Positions 8,365-15,465 of a DNA stretch of 21,887 nucleotides are shown here, one piece after another (positions within the stretch are counted from its first letter, which is position 1; the number at the start of each line of letters is the position of its first letter). Position numbers and translations under genes: made by a program. Under the pieces are notes generated by a model. That model had not been told where the DNA came from. It made no database searches and was given only the letters and a program-made list of their open reading frames with translations. Source of the DNA: an uncultured Campylobacteraceae bacterium (GTDB lineage: Bacteria > Campylobacterota > Campylobacteria > Campylobacterales > Arcobacteraceae); contig CAJXPH010000015.1 of NCBI GenBank assembly GCA_913057765.1, positions 1-21,887 on the forward strand, in the 5' to 3' direction.

Positions 8365-8386
8365 AAATGAACTAAAAGTGATGTTT
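8365..8386 (-). promoter_or_regulatory. Candidate operator shared with frdC (copy 1, upstream of aspA)
   Basis: A 22-base segment matches 12064-12085 upstream of frdC at 20 of 22 positions; the common core is CTAAAAGTGAT in the plus orientation. It contains TGANNT twice, 11 bases apart, an arrangement typical of OmpR-family regulator sites. It lies 8 bases upstream of the TACAAT -10 candidate. The regulator is unidentified. Confidence 0.5.
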
Positions 8387-8417
8387 TTGTAAAAAAGGTC
8401 TTTTTTGAGTAAAAAGT

Positions 8418-8433
8418 ATGAATAAGTATTCAT
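8418..8433. promoter_or_regulatory. ARG-box-like palindrome upstream of aspA
   Basis: ATGAATA-AG-TATTCAT is a perfect 7-2-7 inverted repeat matching the ArgR half-site pattern TGAAT-N4-ATTCA. A second copy with the same pattern is at 13521-13536. Only one box is present, whereas ARG boxes usually come in pairs. Whether this organism has ArgR cannot be seen here. Confidence 0.4.
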
Positions 8434-8440
8434 GAAATAA

Positions 8441-8476
8441 AAAAGCCTTAAGAAAAAGGAGAATCTTAAGGCTTTT
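8441..8476 (-). terminator. Rho-independent terminator of frdCAB
   Basis: A 13-bp stem (8441-8453 with 8464-8476; core AGCCTTAAGA / TCTTAAGGCT) with a 10-base loop. On the minus strand the stem runs straight into TTTTTTATTT. It lies 57 bases beyond the frdB stop codon. This is the strongest terminator in the window and separates frdCAB from aspA. Confidence 0.9.
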
Positions 8477-8532
8477 GTTTAATGATTTAATTTTTAGGAA
8501 TATATGTATAATTGTTTTTATATACCTCCTTA

Positions 8533-9252
8533 TTAGTTTGATAGAGAAGCTAGTTTTCTTCTCATATATGCAATTTTATTTTGAAGTGGTAGATGTTTTG
8601 GACAAGTGTCTTCACATCCTAAAAGTGTCATACATCCAAAAATACCATCATCATCGCCAACAAGTTCATAATAGTCTTCATGGCTTCTCTCATCATGTGG
8701 GTCGCATTCAAATCTTGCAACTCTATTTAATCCAACTGCACCGACAAAATTTTCTTTAATAAGTTTTGTTCCACATCCAGCAACACAAATACCACATTCT
8801 ATACAACGATCTAATTCAAATACTGCATCAGCAACTTCTGGCTCAATTGGTTCTTCAATATCAGCAATATCAATTTCTTTTGAAGTATGAATCCAAGATT
8901 CAACTCTTTTTGACATACCATCCATCCATTCTCCAGTATTCACAGATAAATCTTTAATAAGTTTAAATGTTGGTAGAGGGAGCATTATTATTTCTTCTGG
9001 TAAATCTCTAGTTAGTGTTCTACATGCTAGTTTAGGACGACCATTAATCATCATGGCACAACTTCCACAAATTCCTGCACGACAAACAAAGTCAAAAGCA
9101 AGACCTGCATCTAGAGATTCTCTAATTTGAGTAAGAGCTAAATAAATTGTCATACTATCAGTTTCTTCAATTTTATAATCTTGAAAATAGGGTCTTAAAT
9201 CTTTTCCTTGTGGATTGTATCTAAGAATTTTTATTGTTAGTTCTCGTGCCAT
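8533..9252 (-). CDS. frdB: Fumarate reductase iron-sulfur subunit
   Basis: Electron-transfer subunit of the membrane-bound menaquinol:fumarate reductase, linking the FrdC haems to the FrdA flavin. The length of 239 residues equals the Wolinella succinogenes FrdB. The [2Fe-2S] ligands are C57, C62, C65 and C77. The C-terminal domain carries CIECGIC-x3-C (C150, C153, C156, C160) and C207, C213, C217, which supply the [4Fe-4S] cluster (C150, C153, C156, C217) and the [3Fe-4S] cluster (C160, C207, C213) by family assignment. Its ATG overlaps the frdA stop codon by one base (TAATG), with GGAG upstream. It is the last gene of frdCAB. The coding region ends in tandem stops (TAATAA) followed directly by an orphan Shine-Dalgarno sequence. 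The Wolinella-like make-up favours fumarate reductase over succinate dehydrogenase. Confidence 0.97.
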   Translation of the reverse strand: MARELTIKILRYNPQGKDLRPYFQDYKIEETDSMTIYLALTQIRESLDAGLAFDFVCRAGICGSCAMMINGRPKLACRTLTRDLPEEIIMLPLPTFKLIKDLSVNTGEWMDGMSKRVESWIHTSKEIDIADIEEPIEPEVADAVFELDRCIECGICVAGCGTKLIKENFVGAVGLNRVARFECDPHDERSHEDYYELVGDDDGIFGCMTLLGCEDTCPKHLPLQNKIAYMRRKLASLSN

Positions 9253-11234
9253 TACTTATCTCCTAATCTTTTATTTTTTCTTTTATAATCATCTTGTAAT
9301 GGAAATGGCATAAGTGAATCTTGGATTTGATATCTATCTTTTCCTTCATCTTGCATTTTTTCTGTCATTTCATCAACATCATTCTGTCTTACAATACTTA
9401 AAGGGTTTTCAATTAAGTTTCCTTTTGCTCCATACCCTCTAAATCCAGGGGGAATTTCCATCGTCATAATATTTAGTGTTTCGTATTCTACTGTTGGCAT
9501 AGTGTCACCTTCTTTCCAAGAAGTAAGTGTTCTTTTTAACCAATTTTCATCATCTCTTTTAGGATAATCTTCTCTTGTATGAGCTCCTCTAGATTCTGTT
9601 CTATCTAAGGCACCTTTAGCAACACAAAGTGCAACTTTTAACATCATTGGAACTCTATATGCTTCCTCTAATTCTGGGTTTGCATATAATTGTTTATCTT
9701 TTATAGTAATCTTTTTAGATTGGATTAGAAGTTCTTCAAGTTCTATTACAGCTTTTTCTAGACCAACTCCATCTCTGAAAATTCCTACATATTCTTGCAT
9801 GAGTTTTTTCATTTTATTTTTAATTACAAATACATCCATTGTCCCTTTTCTTGAAACAAGCTCTTTCATGTATGATTCTTTTTCTTGAACAAACTTTTCA
9901 ATAACAGAAGTTTTAATATCAATTTCTGTTTCTAAACAGAAATCTGCAAAGAAGTTCCCGACAATCATACCTGCAACTACTGTTTCCGATACAGAATTTC
10001 CTCCAAGTCTATTAAATCCATGCATATCCCAGCAAGCAGCTTCTCCTGCACTAAATAATCCTTTTAATGTTTGAGATTCTCCTGTTGGTTTTACTCTAAT
10101 TCCACCCATTGAATAATGTTGCATTGGATGTACTGGTGCCCAACCTTTTTGTCCTTCATCTGCTGGATCAATTCCTGCAAAGTATTCACAGATTTCTTGA
10201 ACATCTCTTAAGTTTTTTTCAATATGTTCTCTTCCTAAAATTGAGATATCCAACCAAAGGTGAGTTCCATATGGTGATTCAACACCAAGGCCTTTTCTCA
10301 TATGTTCCATCATTCTTCTTGATACAACATCTCTTGATGCAAGGTCTTTTTTCTCTGGTTCATAATCTGGCATAAATCTATGACCATTCTTATCTCTTAA
10401 AACACCACCATCACCTCTACAACCTTCAGTTAATAAAATTCCTGATGGGAAAAGTGGTGTAGGGTGAAATTGAACAGCTTCCATATTTCCAAGTTTTGCA
10501 ATACCTGTTTCTAGTGCAATAGCAGTACCTATACCTTCACAAATTACAGCATTTGTAGTAATTTCATAGATTCTTCCATAACCACCAGTTGCAATTAACG
10601 TTCCTTTTGCAACATAAGCAATAATATCTCCATTGATTAAATCTCTAACGATTGCACCGTAACATCTACCTTCACTATGAATAAGTCCAATTGCTTCTTT
10701 TCTATCTTCAATATTTACATCTAATTTTAGTGCTTCATTTGCAACTGCAAAAAGCATTGTATGCCCTGTTGCATCTGCGGTATAACATGTTCTCCATTTT
10801 TTTGTTCCACCAAAATCTCTTGAGGTAATAAGTCCATGTTTATTATCATCTTCAAAAATTGTAGTTCTTTTGGTATTTATAACTGCTTCGTGATTCCCTT
10901 TTTTAATTCTAGTCCAAGGAACACCCCATGCTGCAAGTTCTCTAATAGCTTTTGGTGCAGTTGTTACAAACATCCGTGCTACTTCTTGATCACAACCCCA
11001 ATCAGAGCCTTTTACAGTGTCTGAGAAATGTACATCTTCATTATCTCCTTCACTCATTTTTGCATTTCCTAAAGATGCTTGCATTCCACCTTGTGCAGCA
11101 GCACTGTGAGACCTCTTTACTGGCACTAAACTTAAAACAGTCGTACTAAGACCTTTTTGAGCAGCTGCAACAGCTGAACGTAAGCCAGCTAAACCACCAC
11201 CAATTACTAATGCGTCACAATATTTAATTTTCAT
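9252..11234 (-). CDS. frdA: Fumarate reductase flavoprotein subunit
   Basis: Catalytic subunit carrying covalent FAD; reduces fumarate to succinate on the cytoplasmic face of the membrane. At 660 residues it matches the Wolinella enzyme closely in length. The FAD-binding motif VIGGGLAGL (10-18) and the flavin-linking H43 in RSHSAAAQGG are present. Catalytic and substrate residues expected from the family are seen: H257 in QFHPTP, the TEGCRGDGG loop (269-277) and R301 in SRDVVSRR. A C-terminal helical domain contains ESRGAHTREDYPKRDD. It starts 10 bases after frdC with an AAAGG site and overlaps frdB by one base, so all three are translated from one mRNA. No missing active-site residues were seen. 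Confidence 0.97.
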   Translation of the reverse strand: MKIKYCDALVIGGGLAGLRSAVAAAQKGLSTTVLSLVPVKRSHSAAAQGGMQASLGNAKMSEGDNEDVHFSDTVKGSDWGCDQEVARMFVTTAPKAIRELAAWGVPWTRIKKGNHEAVINTKRTTIFEDDNKHGLITSRDFGGTKKWRTCYTADATGHTMLFAVANEALKLDVNIEDRKEAIGLIHSEGRCYGAIVRDLINGDIIAYVAKGTLIATGGYGRIYEITTNAVICEGIGTAIALETGIAKLGNMEAVQFHPTPLFPSGILLTEGCRGDGGVLRDKNGHRFMPDYEPEKKDLASRDVVSRRMMEHMRKGLGVESPYGTHLWLDISILGREHIEKNLRDVQEICEYFAGIDPADEGQKGWAPVHPMQHYSMGGIRVKPTGESQTLKGLFSAGEAACWDMHGFNRLGGNSVSETVVAGMIVGNFFADFCLETEIDIKTSVIEKFVQEKESYMKELVSRKGTMDVFVIKNKMKKLMQEYVGIFRDGVGLEKAVIELEELLIQSKKITIKDKQLYANPELEEAYRVPMMLKVALCVAKGALDRTESRGAHTREDYPKRDDENWLKRTLTSWKEGDTMPTVEYETLNIMTMEIPPGFRGYGAKGNLIENPLSIVRQNDVDEMTEKMQDEGKDRYQIQDSLMPFPLQDDYKRKNKRLGDK

Positions 11235-11244
11235 AATTTAGCCT

Positions 11245-12030
11245 TTACTTTTTTGATATTTCAATTGATGAGTGATTATTTGGAGAATATTTAGTTCCAG
11301 CTTCTGAACTATGTTCTATTCCAATCTTTACGTATGCAAGTAATGTAACAAAACCAAGAATAAGAAAAAATGCACTTAATACTTTTTTTGCATTGTAAAG
11401 TTTTTTTCTTGTTTCTTTCGCATTACTTCCATCAAACCAACCCCATTTCATTGCAGCTCTGTAAAGTCCAACAGAACCATGAATTTCAACACAGATTAAT
11501 AAAATTGCATATAAAAGCCACATGTTTTCACTTACTACTCTATCCGCACTTGCAAATGGTCCAATATTTTGTGGTTGTGTGAACATAATGTATAAATGAA
11601 TAGATGCTGCAAACATCATTATTAAGCCACTTATCCATTGAAACATCCACATAGATGTATCTTTATGATTCATCATTTTTGCATGTTCTTTTACTTTTAT
11701 ATATGTTTTATAAGAAGTTGGGAATTTTCTAATTCCTAAAAGCGCATGTACTATGAAAGTAAAAGAGATTATTGCAACGAAAATACTTACAATAGCAGGT
11801 AGTCCACCTTCGAATATAAAATCTAGTTCAAAAAGTTTGGTAACTTTGTACATTACATCTTTGCCTAATAAAATTGTAGAAACAAAGAACATATGTCCCA
11901 TCATAAATAAAGCTAGAATAACACCTGTTGCGGTAAGAAGTTTATCGTACTTAGCCGGAGTTCGACTTTTCTTCCCTTCTTTAGTTAAGCCTGTATAGGC
12001 TTCTATTATTTTTTCCATGTTTTCCTCCAT
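11245..12030 (-). CDS. frdC: Fumarate reductase dihaem cytochrome b subunit
   Basis: Membrane anchor of the fumarate reductase; binds two haems b and oxidises menaquinol. It aligns without gaps to Wolinella FrdC over the core. Axial haem ligands by alignment are H46, H95, H145 and H184. E68 in FELDFIFEGG (menaquinol site, E66 in Wolinella) and E182 in VEIHGSVGLY (E-pathway glutamate, E180) are also present. Five membrane helices are expected. The longest frame starts at 12030 (261 residues), but that ATG has no upstream Shine-Dalgarno. The second in-frame ATG, at 12016-12018, is preceded by GGAGGAAAAC and gives 257 residues, nearer the 256 of Wolinella, so I favour it. The ribosome site lies in an inverted repeat that may mask it. 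First gene of frdCAB. Confidence 0.96.
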   Translation of the reverse strand: MEENMEKIIEAYTGLTKEGKKSRTPAKYDKLLTATGVILALFMMGHMFFVSTILLGKDVMYKVTKLFELDFIFEGGLPAIVSIFVAIISFTFIVHALLGIRKFPTSYKTYIKVKEHAKMMNHKDTSMWMFQWISGLIMMFAASIHLYIMFTQPQNIGPFASADRVVSENMWLLYAILLICVEIHGSVGLYRAAMKWGWFDGSNAKETRKKLYNAKKVLSAFFLILGFVTLLAYVKIGIEHSSEAGTKYSPNNHSSIEISKK

Positions 12031-12050
12031 GATTAAATTTAGTGGAGGAA
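12022..12050 (-). promoter_or_regulatory. Inverted repeat covering the frdC ribosome-binding site
   Basis: TTCCTCCA (12022-12029) and TGGAGGAA (12043-12050) are a perfect 8-bp inverted repeat with 13 bases between. In the mRNA the upstream arm UUCCUCCA can pair with UGGAGGAA, which holds the Shine-Dalgarno of the likely frdC start (12018) and part of the upstream AUG. The hairpin forms only if transcription starts upstream of about 12050. Confidence 0.5.
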
Positions 12051-12051
12051 T

Positions 12052-12057
12052 TCTATA
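12052..12057 (-). promoter_or_regulatory. Candidate -10 element of the frdCAB promoter
   Basis: TATAGA on the minus strand, 6 bases downstream of the operator-like element at 12064-12085. It would start transcription near 12045. A competing TACAAA lies at 12059-12064. No -35 box is evident. Confidence 0.35.
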
Positions 12058-12063
12058 TTTTGT

Positions 12064-12085
12064 AAATGACCTAAAAGTGATATTT
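12064..12085 (-). promoter_or_regulatory. Candidate operator shared with aspA (copy 2, upstream of frdC)
   Basis: Matches 8365-8386 at 20 of 22 positions, including the unbroken core CTAAAAGTGAT (plus orientation). It holds TGACCT and TGATAT 11 bases apart. The 6-base distance to the candidate -10 resembles the 8-base spacing at aspA, which suggests a common regulator of fumarate supply and fumarate reduction. Confidence 0.5.
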
Positions 12086-12117
12086 GGGAAAAATTTTAGA
12101 AATTAAGAAGGGTAAAT

Positions 12118-12149
12118 AAAAATAAAGAGTGGTTACTCTCTTTATTTTT
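12118..12149 (-). terminator. Terminator of the alanine/glycine symporter gene
   Basis: A 12-bp perfect stem (12118-12129 with 12138-12149) and 8-base loop. It overlaps the symporter stop codon (12142-12144). Read on the minus strand the 3' arm and what follows are T-rich (CTCTTTATTTTTATTTA), as expected for a rho-independent terminator. Confidence 0.75.
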
Positions 12150-13467
12150 GTTTGAAATATCTATTAGTCTCTTCTGAAACTATTTTAGAAAGTATAAGTA
12201 ATGCAATTAAGTTTGGAATCGCCATTAGACCATTCGCAAGGTCTGAAAAGTTCCACACAAGTTTTAATTCCATCATAGCTCCGACCATTACAAAACTTAC
12301 AAATACCACTCTATATATTTTGATTGATTTTTCACCAAAAATATATTCAAAAGCTCTTTCTCCATAATATGACCAACCAAGAATAGTTGAATAACCAAAA
12401 AGAATTGTTGCAATTACAACTACAATTGCTCCAAAATCTCCCAAGAAAAATTCAAAACTTTTAAGCGTAAGTTCTCCTGCATTTCCTCCTGTTGTCCAAA
12501 CTGGCGCCATAAGGATTATAAGTGCTGTCATAGTACAAACTACAAGTGTATCAATAAATGTTTGTGTCATTGAAACTAAAGCTTGTTTTGCAGGATCACT
12601 TGTTTTAGCTGCCGCTGCTGCAATTGGAGCGGAACCTAATCCTGACTCATTTGAAAATACACCTCTTGCTATACCAAATCTAATGGCTGCGGCTACTGCT
12701 GCTCCTGCAAAACCGCCACCTGCAGCAATAGGATTAAATGCATGATAAAAAATAAGTCCGAATGCATCAGAAATTTTATCTGCATTTGTAGCTAAGATAA
12801 TAATTGCTGTTGATAAATATATAAAAATCATAAGTGGAATTAAAAAAGAAGTCGTTTTCCCAATTGATTTAATACCACCTAAAATTACAAAAGAGGTAAC
12901 TGTTAATAAAACGATACCTGTAACCCATGTTGGAGTATCAAATTGTGAAAATAAAGCATTTGCAACTGCATTTGATTGAGTCATATTTCCTATACCAAAT
13001 GAAGCTAATACAGTAAAGAAAGCAAAAGCAAAACCAAGTTTTGGCATATTTGCACCACGTGCCAGATAGTACATAGGTCCACCTTTGTAACCATTAGTAC
13101 CTTGTTCTCTGTATTTAACTGCTAAGATTGCTTCTGAGTATTTTGTTGCCATACCTACAAGACCCGTCACCCACATCCAAAATACAGCTCCTGGACCTCC
13201 AAATGTAATTGCTGTTGCAACTCCTACAATATTTCCTATTCCAACAGTAGCAGCTAGTGCTGTCATTAGTGCTTGAAAATGTGTGATATCACCTTTTGCA
13301 TTTTCTTCTTTTACAAAAATTAATTTAAAAGCATGTCCTAATGCCCAAAATTGTATACCTTTTAACTTGATTGTTAAATATAAACCTGTACCCACAAGTA
13401 GAACTAACATGGGTACTCCCCACACGAATCCAGAGGCAGATGAAATAACATTATTTAATAATTCCAT
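12142..13467 (-). CDS. Sodium:alanine/glycine symporter, AGCS family
   Basis: An inner-membrane secondary transporter of 441 residues that takes up alanine or glycine with sodium. The family signature is clear near residues 70-100 (ALAATVGIGNIVGVATAI, then TFGGPGAVFWMW). Further AGCS blocks are KGGPMYYLARG, ASFGIGNMTQSN, the glycine/alanine-rich AAGGGFAGAAVAAAIRFG followed by RGVFSNESGLGSAPIAAAAA, and YSTILGWSYYGERAFEY. About ten or eleven hydrophobic helices can be seen. ATG at 13467 has AAAGGA 5 bases upstream. It is monocistronic, with its own terminator at 12118-12149. The upstream region has a TATTAT -10 candidate (13494-13499) and an ARG-box-like palindrome 55 bases before the start. 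Members carry names such as alsT, dagA or yaaJ, so no symbol is assigned. Confidence 0.94.
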   Translation of the reverse strand: MELLNNVISSASGFVWGVPMLVLLVGTGLYLTIKLKGIQFWALGHAFKLIFVKEENAKGDITHFQALMTALAATVGIGNIVGVATAITFGGPGAVFWMWVTGLVGMATKYSEAILAVKYREQGTNGYKGGPMYYLARGANMPKLGFAFAFFTVLASFGIGNMTQSNAVANALFSQFDTPTWVTGIVLLTVTSFVILGGIKSIGKTTSFLIPLMIFIYLSTAIIILATNADKISDAFGLIFYHAFNPIAAGGGFAGAAVAAAIRFGIARGVFSNESGLGSAPIAAAAAKTSDPAKQALVSMTQTFIDTLVVCTMTALIILMAPVWTTGGNAGELTLKSFEFFLGDFGAIVVVIATILFGYSTILGWSYYGERAFEYIFGEKSIKIYRVVFVSFVMVGAMMELKLVWNFSDLANGLMAIPNLIALLILSKIVSEETNRYFKQK

Positions 13468-13746
13468 AGAAATCCTTTATTAAAAAGCCAGTATAATAAC
13501 TTAAGTTAAGTTAAAAATTTATGAATAGTTATTCAATTAAAGTTTTGATTTATATAAAATACAGTTTAATACGATAAAAATTACTAAAGGAAAATTATTA
13601 TTAAATAGAAGCTTAATTAATAGAACTAAATTAAATTAATTAACCTTATACTTAACAATATTTGAGTAATATTATGCCCTTATATTAAATAAGAGTATAA
13701 AATTTAATTATATTTTTATTTGGTATAAACACAAAAAGGATTACAT
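13468..13746. promoter_or_regulatory. Divergent intergenic region, symporter / trxB
   Basis: A 279-base very AT-rich region between divergent genes. For the symporter (minus) TATTAT at 13494-13499 is a plausible -10, next to a perfect palindrome AACTTAAGTT (13498-13507). For trxB (plus) TATAAA at 13696-13701 would give a leader of about 39 bases; TATAAA at 13724-13729 is too close to the start for the AAGGA ribosome site to be transcribed fully. CTTAT-N5-ATAAG (13679-13693) is a weak inverted repeat. TTAATTAA-type repeats fill 13610-13645. No convincing small gene was seen. Confidence 0.55.
13521..13536. promoter_or_regulatory. ARG-box-like palindrome upstream of the alanine symporter
   Basis: TGAATAGTTATTCA at 13522-13535 fits TGAAT-N4-ATTCA, and its flanks (TA before, AT after) also fit the 18-base E. 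coli ARG box except for one G in the AT-only centre. It sits 55 bases upstream of the symporter start and about 25 bases upstream of its candidate -10. Second copy of the pattern at 8418-8433. Confidence 0.4.
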
Positions 13747-14676
13747 ATGTTGGACTTGGCAATTATTGGTGGTGGACCTGCAGGACTTACAGCGGGACTA
13801 TATGCGACTAGAGGTGGATTAAATAATGTAACTATGTTTGAAATGGGAATGCCTGGTGGTCAAATCACTGGAAGTTCTGAAATTGAAAACTACCCTGGGC
13901 AAGGTCCAATCATGACTGGGATGGAACTTATGGATTCATGGCCAGAACAATGTAAAAGATTTGGTTTAGAACATGTAATGAGTAAAGTTCTTCAAGTTGT
14001 TAAAAATGAAGATATTTTCACTTTAACATTAGAAGATGGTTCAAAAGTAGAAGCAAAATCAGTTCTTTTAGCAACAGGATCAGTTCCTAGAAGTGCAGGA
14101 ATTCCAGGAGAAGATAAATTTTTTGGTCGTGGAATTTCGACTTGTGCAACTTGTGATGGTTTCTTTTATAAAAATAAAGAAGTAGCACTTATTGGTGGTG
14201 GAGATTCAGCATTAGAAGAAGCTGTTTATCTTGCAAAACTTTGTTCAAAAGTATATTTAGTTCACAGACGTGATAGCTATAGAGCAGCTCCTTCTACGAT
14301 TGAGCATATGAAAGCTTGTAAGAATATAGAAGAAGTTACTAACGTTGATTCTCAAGAAATACTTGGAGATAACATGGGTGTAACTGGTCTTATTGTTAAA
14401 TCAAAAGTTACAGGTGAAATAAGACAATTAGATGTACCAGGGGTATTTGTATTTGTTGGACGAGATGTTTTAAGTGATTCTTTAAAACAAGATGATGGTT
14501 CATATCTTTGTGATGTAAACGAAGCAACAGAAGTAATTGTAGATTTAAAAATGAGAACAAATGTTCCAGGATTATATGCAGCAGGTGACGTTAGAATTGA
14601 TGCAGCAAAACAAGTTGTATGTGCAGCAGCAGATGGTGCAACAGCAGCAGTAGATATTATTGAGTATTTAGGATAA
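13747..14676 (+). CDS. trxB: Thioredoxin reductase
   Basis: A cytoplasmic FAD enzyme of 309 residues that reduces thioredoxin with NADPH. The FAD-binding motif GGGPAG (8-13), the redox-active CATC (C133, C136), the second nucleotide-binding motif GGGDSALEEA with the following VHRRD, and the C-terminal FAD motif GLYAAGDVR are all present. The N-terminal MLDLAIIGGGPAGLTAG is a normal family start. ATG at 13747 has AAGGA 6 bases upstream. It is the first gene of a tight plus-strand run trxB-dapB-purF-radical SAM, with dapB only 4 bases beyond the stop codon. Some Campylobacterota carry extra TrxB-like ferredoxin/flavodoxin reductases, but the intact CxxC supports true thioredoxin reductase. Confidence 0.96.
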   Translation: MLDLAIIGGGPAGLTAGLYATRGGLNNVTMFEMGMPGGQITGSSEIENYPGQGPIMTGMELMDSWPEQCKRFGLEHVMSKVLQVVKNEDIFTLTLEDGSKVEAKSVLLATGSVPRSAGIPGEDKFFGRGISTCATCDGFFYKNKEVALIGGGDSALEEAVYLAKLCSKVYLVHRRDSYRAAPSTIEHMKACKNIEEVTNVDSQEILGDNMGVTGLIVKSKVTGEIRQLDVPGVFVFVGRDVLSDSLKQDDGSYLCDVNEATEVIVDLKMRTNVPGLYAAGDVRIDAAKQVVCAAADGATAAVDIIEYLG

Positions 14677-14680
14677 ACGA

Positions 14681-15454
14681 ATGATAAATGTAGGAATTGT
14701 AGGTAGTACAGGTAGAGTAGGGTCTTTATTAATTGATGACTTAGGATTGGATGAAGAAACAAGATTAAGCGCATGTCATGTATTTGATGAGTTAACAAAA
14801 CCTGTTCCTGAAGGAACAGTTATTACAAATGATATGAAGACTCTTTTAGAAGTTTCTGATGTTATTATTGACTTTAGTGCACCTGTTGCAACTGAAGCAC
14901 TTCTTACTGAAATTGTTGAAAATGGTGGAAATAAGCCGTTAGTTATTGCAACTACTGGATTTAATAAACATCAACAAAACTTACTTTTAGAAGCTAGTAA
15001 GAAAGTTCCAGTACTTTATGCAACTAACATGAGCTTAGGAGTTGCGGTATTAAATAAACTTGTTTCTCTTGCTTCAAAAGCATTAAGAGATTTTGATTGT
15101 GAGGTTGTTGAACAACATCATAGATATAAAATTGATTCACCTTCTGGTACTGCTTTAACATTAGCAGAACATGCAGCAAAAGCTAGAGATCTAGATTTAG
15201 ATGCAGTTAGAATTTCAGGGCGTGATGGTGAAATTGGCGCAAGAACAAAAGATGAAATCGGAGTTATGTCTTTAAGAGGTGGTGATATTGTAGGTCGTCA
15301 TACTGTTGGATTATATAATGATGGTGAATTTATAGAATTACATCATACTGCTACTTCTAGAAATACTTTTTCTAGAGGTGCTATCAAATCAGCTAAATGG
15401 CTAGTGAATCAAGAAGCTGGTTTATATTCGATTAACGACTGTTTAGGTCTATAA
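14681..15454 (+). CDS. dapB: 4-hydroxy-tetrahydrodipicolinate reductase
   Basis: Catalyses the NAD(P)H-dependent reduction step to tetrahydrodipicolinate in the diaminopimelate and lysine pathway, needed for peptidoglycan. At 257 residues it has normal length. The N-terminal nucleotide-binding motif GIVGSTGRVG (5-14), the ATTGF segment (90-94), ATNMSLGV, and the family signature EQHHRYKIDSPSGTA (144-158) are present; H146, H147 and K150 are the catalytic and substrate residues by family knowledge. The C-terminal part has RGGDIVGRHTVGL and ATSRNTFSRGA. It starts 4 bases after trxB, with AGGA 8 bases upstream of the ATG inside the trxB end. A 104-base gap with a hairpin and a small ORF separates it from purF. 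Confidence 0.96.
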   Translation: MINVGIVGSTGRVGSLLIDDLGLDEETRLSACHVFDELTKPVPEGTVITNDMKTLLEVSDVIIDFSAPVATEALLTEIVENGGNKPLVIATTGFNKHQQNLLLEASKKVPVLYATNMSLGVAVLNKLVSLASKALRDFDCEVVEQHHRYKIDSPSGTALTLAEHAAKARDLDLDAVRISGRDGEIGARTKDEIGVMSLRGGDIVGRHTVGLYNDGEFIELHHTATSRNTFSRGAIKSAKWLVNQEAGLYSINDCLGL

Positions 15455-15465
15455 AAAAATAAAAT

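Larger units (their letters stand above)
8283..8440 (-). promoter_or_regulatory. aspA upstream region with promoter candidates
   Basis: Non-coding region between the frdB terminator and aspA. On the minus strand there are two candidate -10 elements: TACAAT (8351-8356) and TATAGA (8340-8345). Upstream of these are the element shared with frdC (8365-8386) and an ARG-box-like palindrome (8418-8433). No -35 box is obvious, as is common in Campylobacterota promoters. No open reading frame worth calling is present. Confidence 0.5.

Noticed and set aside
8533..12030. Succinate dehydrogenase (sdh) instead of fumarate reductase
   Set aside because: FrdC aligns with the dihaem Wolinella subunit including the E66 and E180 equivalents, order is C-A-B, and aspA, dcuA and ansB are adjacent. 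The enzyme may run both ways, but the fumarate reductase label fits best.
13521..13577. Small plus-strand ORF starting at the ATG in the palindrome
   Set aside because: Only about 18 codons with no ribosome-binding site.
13540..13650. TTAATTAA-rich stretch as a replication origin or repeat array
   Set aside because: Only short AT repeats with no iterated unit or DnaA-box cluster seen; probably ordinary AT-rich intergenic sequence.
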